Of a stretch of 6,900 bases of DNA, positions 6,048-6,900 are shown one piece after another. Made by a program: the position numbers and the translations under genes. Source of the DNA: Alphaproteobacteria bacterium (GTDB taxonomy: Bacteria; Pseudomonadota; Alphaproteobacteria; ATCC43930; CGMCC-115725); contig JASHUX010000476.1 of NCBI GenBank assembly GCA_030039775.1, positions 1-6,900 on the forward strand, written 5' to 3'. The stretch's first letter is position 1. Each line of letters starts with the position of its first letter. The notes beneath the pieces are model-generated. The model saw only the letters and a program-made list of their open reading frames with translations, was not told where the DNA came from and made no database searches.

Positions 6048-6049
6048 CG

Positions 6050-6900
6050 ATGAGCCTTTCGGTGCAGGCCTTGAATCGGGGAAACGGTGCCTCGCTCCGG
6101 AGCCGGATATTCGTCCTTTTTGTAACGCTGTGCTTATTCAACGCCGCGGCGTGGGCTTGGGCGCTGTTCAGCTTCCGGTCGTTCCCGGTGCTGCTGGGGA
6201 CGGCGCTGCTTGCTTGGACGTTCGGGCTGCGCCATGCGGTCGACGCCGACCATATCGCGGCCATCGACAATGTGACGCGCAAGCTGATGCAGGCCGGTCA
6301 GCGGCCGGTGGCCGTCGGCTTCTTTTTCTCGCTCGGGCATTCGACCATCGTCGTGTTGGCGTCCGCGGCCGTGGCCGCAACGGCGACGGCGTTCAAGGAC
6401 CGTATCGAAAGCTACCACGCCCTTGGCGGCGTCATCGGCACGTGCGAGTCGGCGGCGTTCCTGTTGCTGATCGCCCTCGTCAACGTCGCGATCCTGATGC
6501 GGGTCTACCGCACGTTTGCCGAGGCCAGGGCCGGGCGTCGCGTCGCCGAAGCCGACCTCAACGACGTCCTGACGGAGGGCGGCTTTCTGGCGCGGCTGTT
6601 CCGGCCCGCGTTCCGCCTCGTGACGCGCAGTTGGCATATGTATCCCGTCGGCTTTCTGTTCGGATTGGGCTTCGACACCGCAACCGAGGTCGGGTTGCTC
6701 GGCATCGCGGCGGCGGAAGCCTCGAAGGGTCTGCCGATTTGGTCGATATTGGTGTTCCCGGCGCTCTTTACCGCCGGCATGTCGCTGATCGATTCGGTGG
6801 ACAGCGTCCTGATGTTGGGCGCGTACGGTTGGGCCTTCATGCGGCCGATCCGCAAGCTCTATTACAACCTCACGATCACCTTCGTCTCCGTCGTCATCGC
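6050..6900 (+). CDS. NiCoT family nickel/cobalt permease (HoxN/NixA type), 3' end cut off
   Basis: The frame from ATG 6050 is open to the window edge, giving 283 residues of a protein that in this family is usually about 330-380 aa. NiCoT proteins are 8-helix inner-membrane permeases that take up Ni2+ and/or Co2+ for urease, hydrogenase or cobalamin synthesis. The signature RHAVDADHI is at 61-69 (second helix), where its His and Asp residues bind metal. FFSLGHSTIVV follows at about 92-102, LGFDTATE at 206-213, and GMSLIDSVDS at 243-252 before LMLGAYGWAF. This last motif is usually D-T-x-D-G; here it is D-S-V-D-S. The ribosome site is probably the G6 tract 7 bases before the ATG. The gene lies 113 bp after moaA on the same strand and may have its own control. 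Preference for nickel or cobalt cannot be read from the sequence. Confidence 0.93.
   Translation, partial: MSLSVQALNRGNGASLRSRIFVLFVTLCLFNAAAWAWALFSFRSFPVLLGTALLAWTFGLRHAVDADHIAAIDNVTRKLMQAGQRPVAVGFFFSLGHSTIVVLASAAVAATATAFKDRIESYHALGGVIGTCESAAFLLLIALVNVAILMRVYRTFAEARAGRRVAEADLNDVLTEGGFLARLFRPAFRLVTRSWHMYPVGFLFGLGFDTATEVGLLGIAAAEASKGLPIWSILVFPALFTAGMSLIDSVDSVLMLGAYGWAFMRPIRKLYYNLTITFVSVVI

Noticed and set aside
5937..6049. Cobalamin riboswitch before the NiCoT gene
   Set aside because: The 113-bp gap is too short for the usual element of about 200 nt, and I see no B12-box-like sequence.

Overview
The window is GC-rich chromosomal DNA from an alphaproteobacterium, probably Hyphomicrobiales (Rhizobiales) or a near relative. 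Three things point there: a ChpT-type histidine phosphotransferase, a family tied to the alphaproteobacterial CckA-CtrA pathway; the kdsB-pheA pair joined by an ATGA overlap; and a PheA regulatory domain with the MTKLESY version of the ACT motif. Nothing looks mobile: I see no transposase, integrase, tRNA, CRISPR array or phage gene.

Layout. Positions 1-1980 (+) hold a tight operon: the 3' end of kdsB (CMP-Kdo synthesis for LPS), pheA (prephenate dehydratase, phenylalanine synthesis), and a class I SAM-dependent methyltransferase of unknown substrate. Converging on it is an AI-2E/PerM-family membrane protein (- strand, 1977-3087). Its reading frame is broken by an apparent 2-nt loss in a GC dinucleotide tract at about 2941-2946. 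The two convergent stop codons share one CTAG palindrome. A 244-bp divergent gap leads to a secreted PRC-barrel protein (+, 3332-3871). After it comes a 24-residue membrane peptide gene (+, 4032-4106) that is too short for standard gene calling. It converges on chpT (-, 4112-4735) with only 5 nt between the stops. A 208-bp divergent gap separates chpT from moaA (+, 4944-5936), the radical-SAM enzyme of the first molybdenum-cofactor step. The window ends in a NiCoT-family nickel/cobalt permease (+, 6050-6900, cut by the window edge).

The genes belong to separate processes (envelope, amino acid synthesis, cell-cycle signalling, Moco synthesis, metal uptake), so this is mostly an ordinary core-genome stretch. 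The points most worth checking are the frameshifted permease gene, the overlooked 24-aa peptide, and the leader of the Ni/Co permease. In that leader an 8-bp inverted repeat could mask the ribosome binding site, and a G6 tract recalls metal-sensor operators. I found no clear new biological system. No stretch longer than 300 bases lacks a gene.
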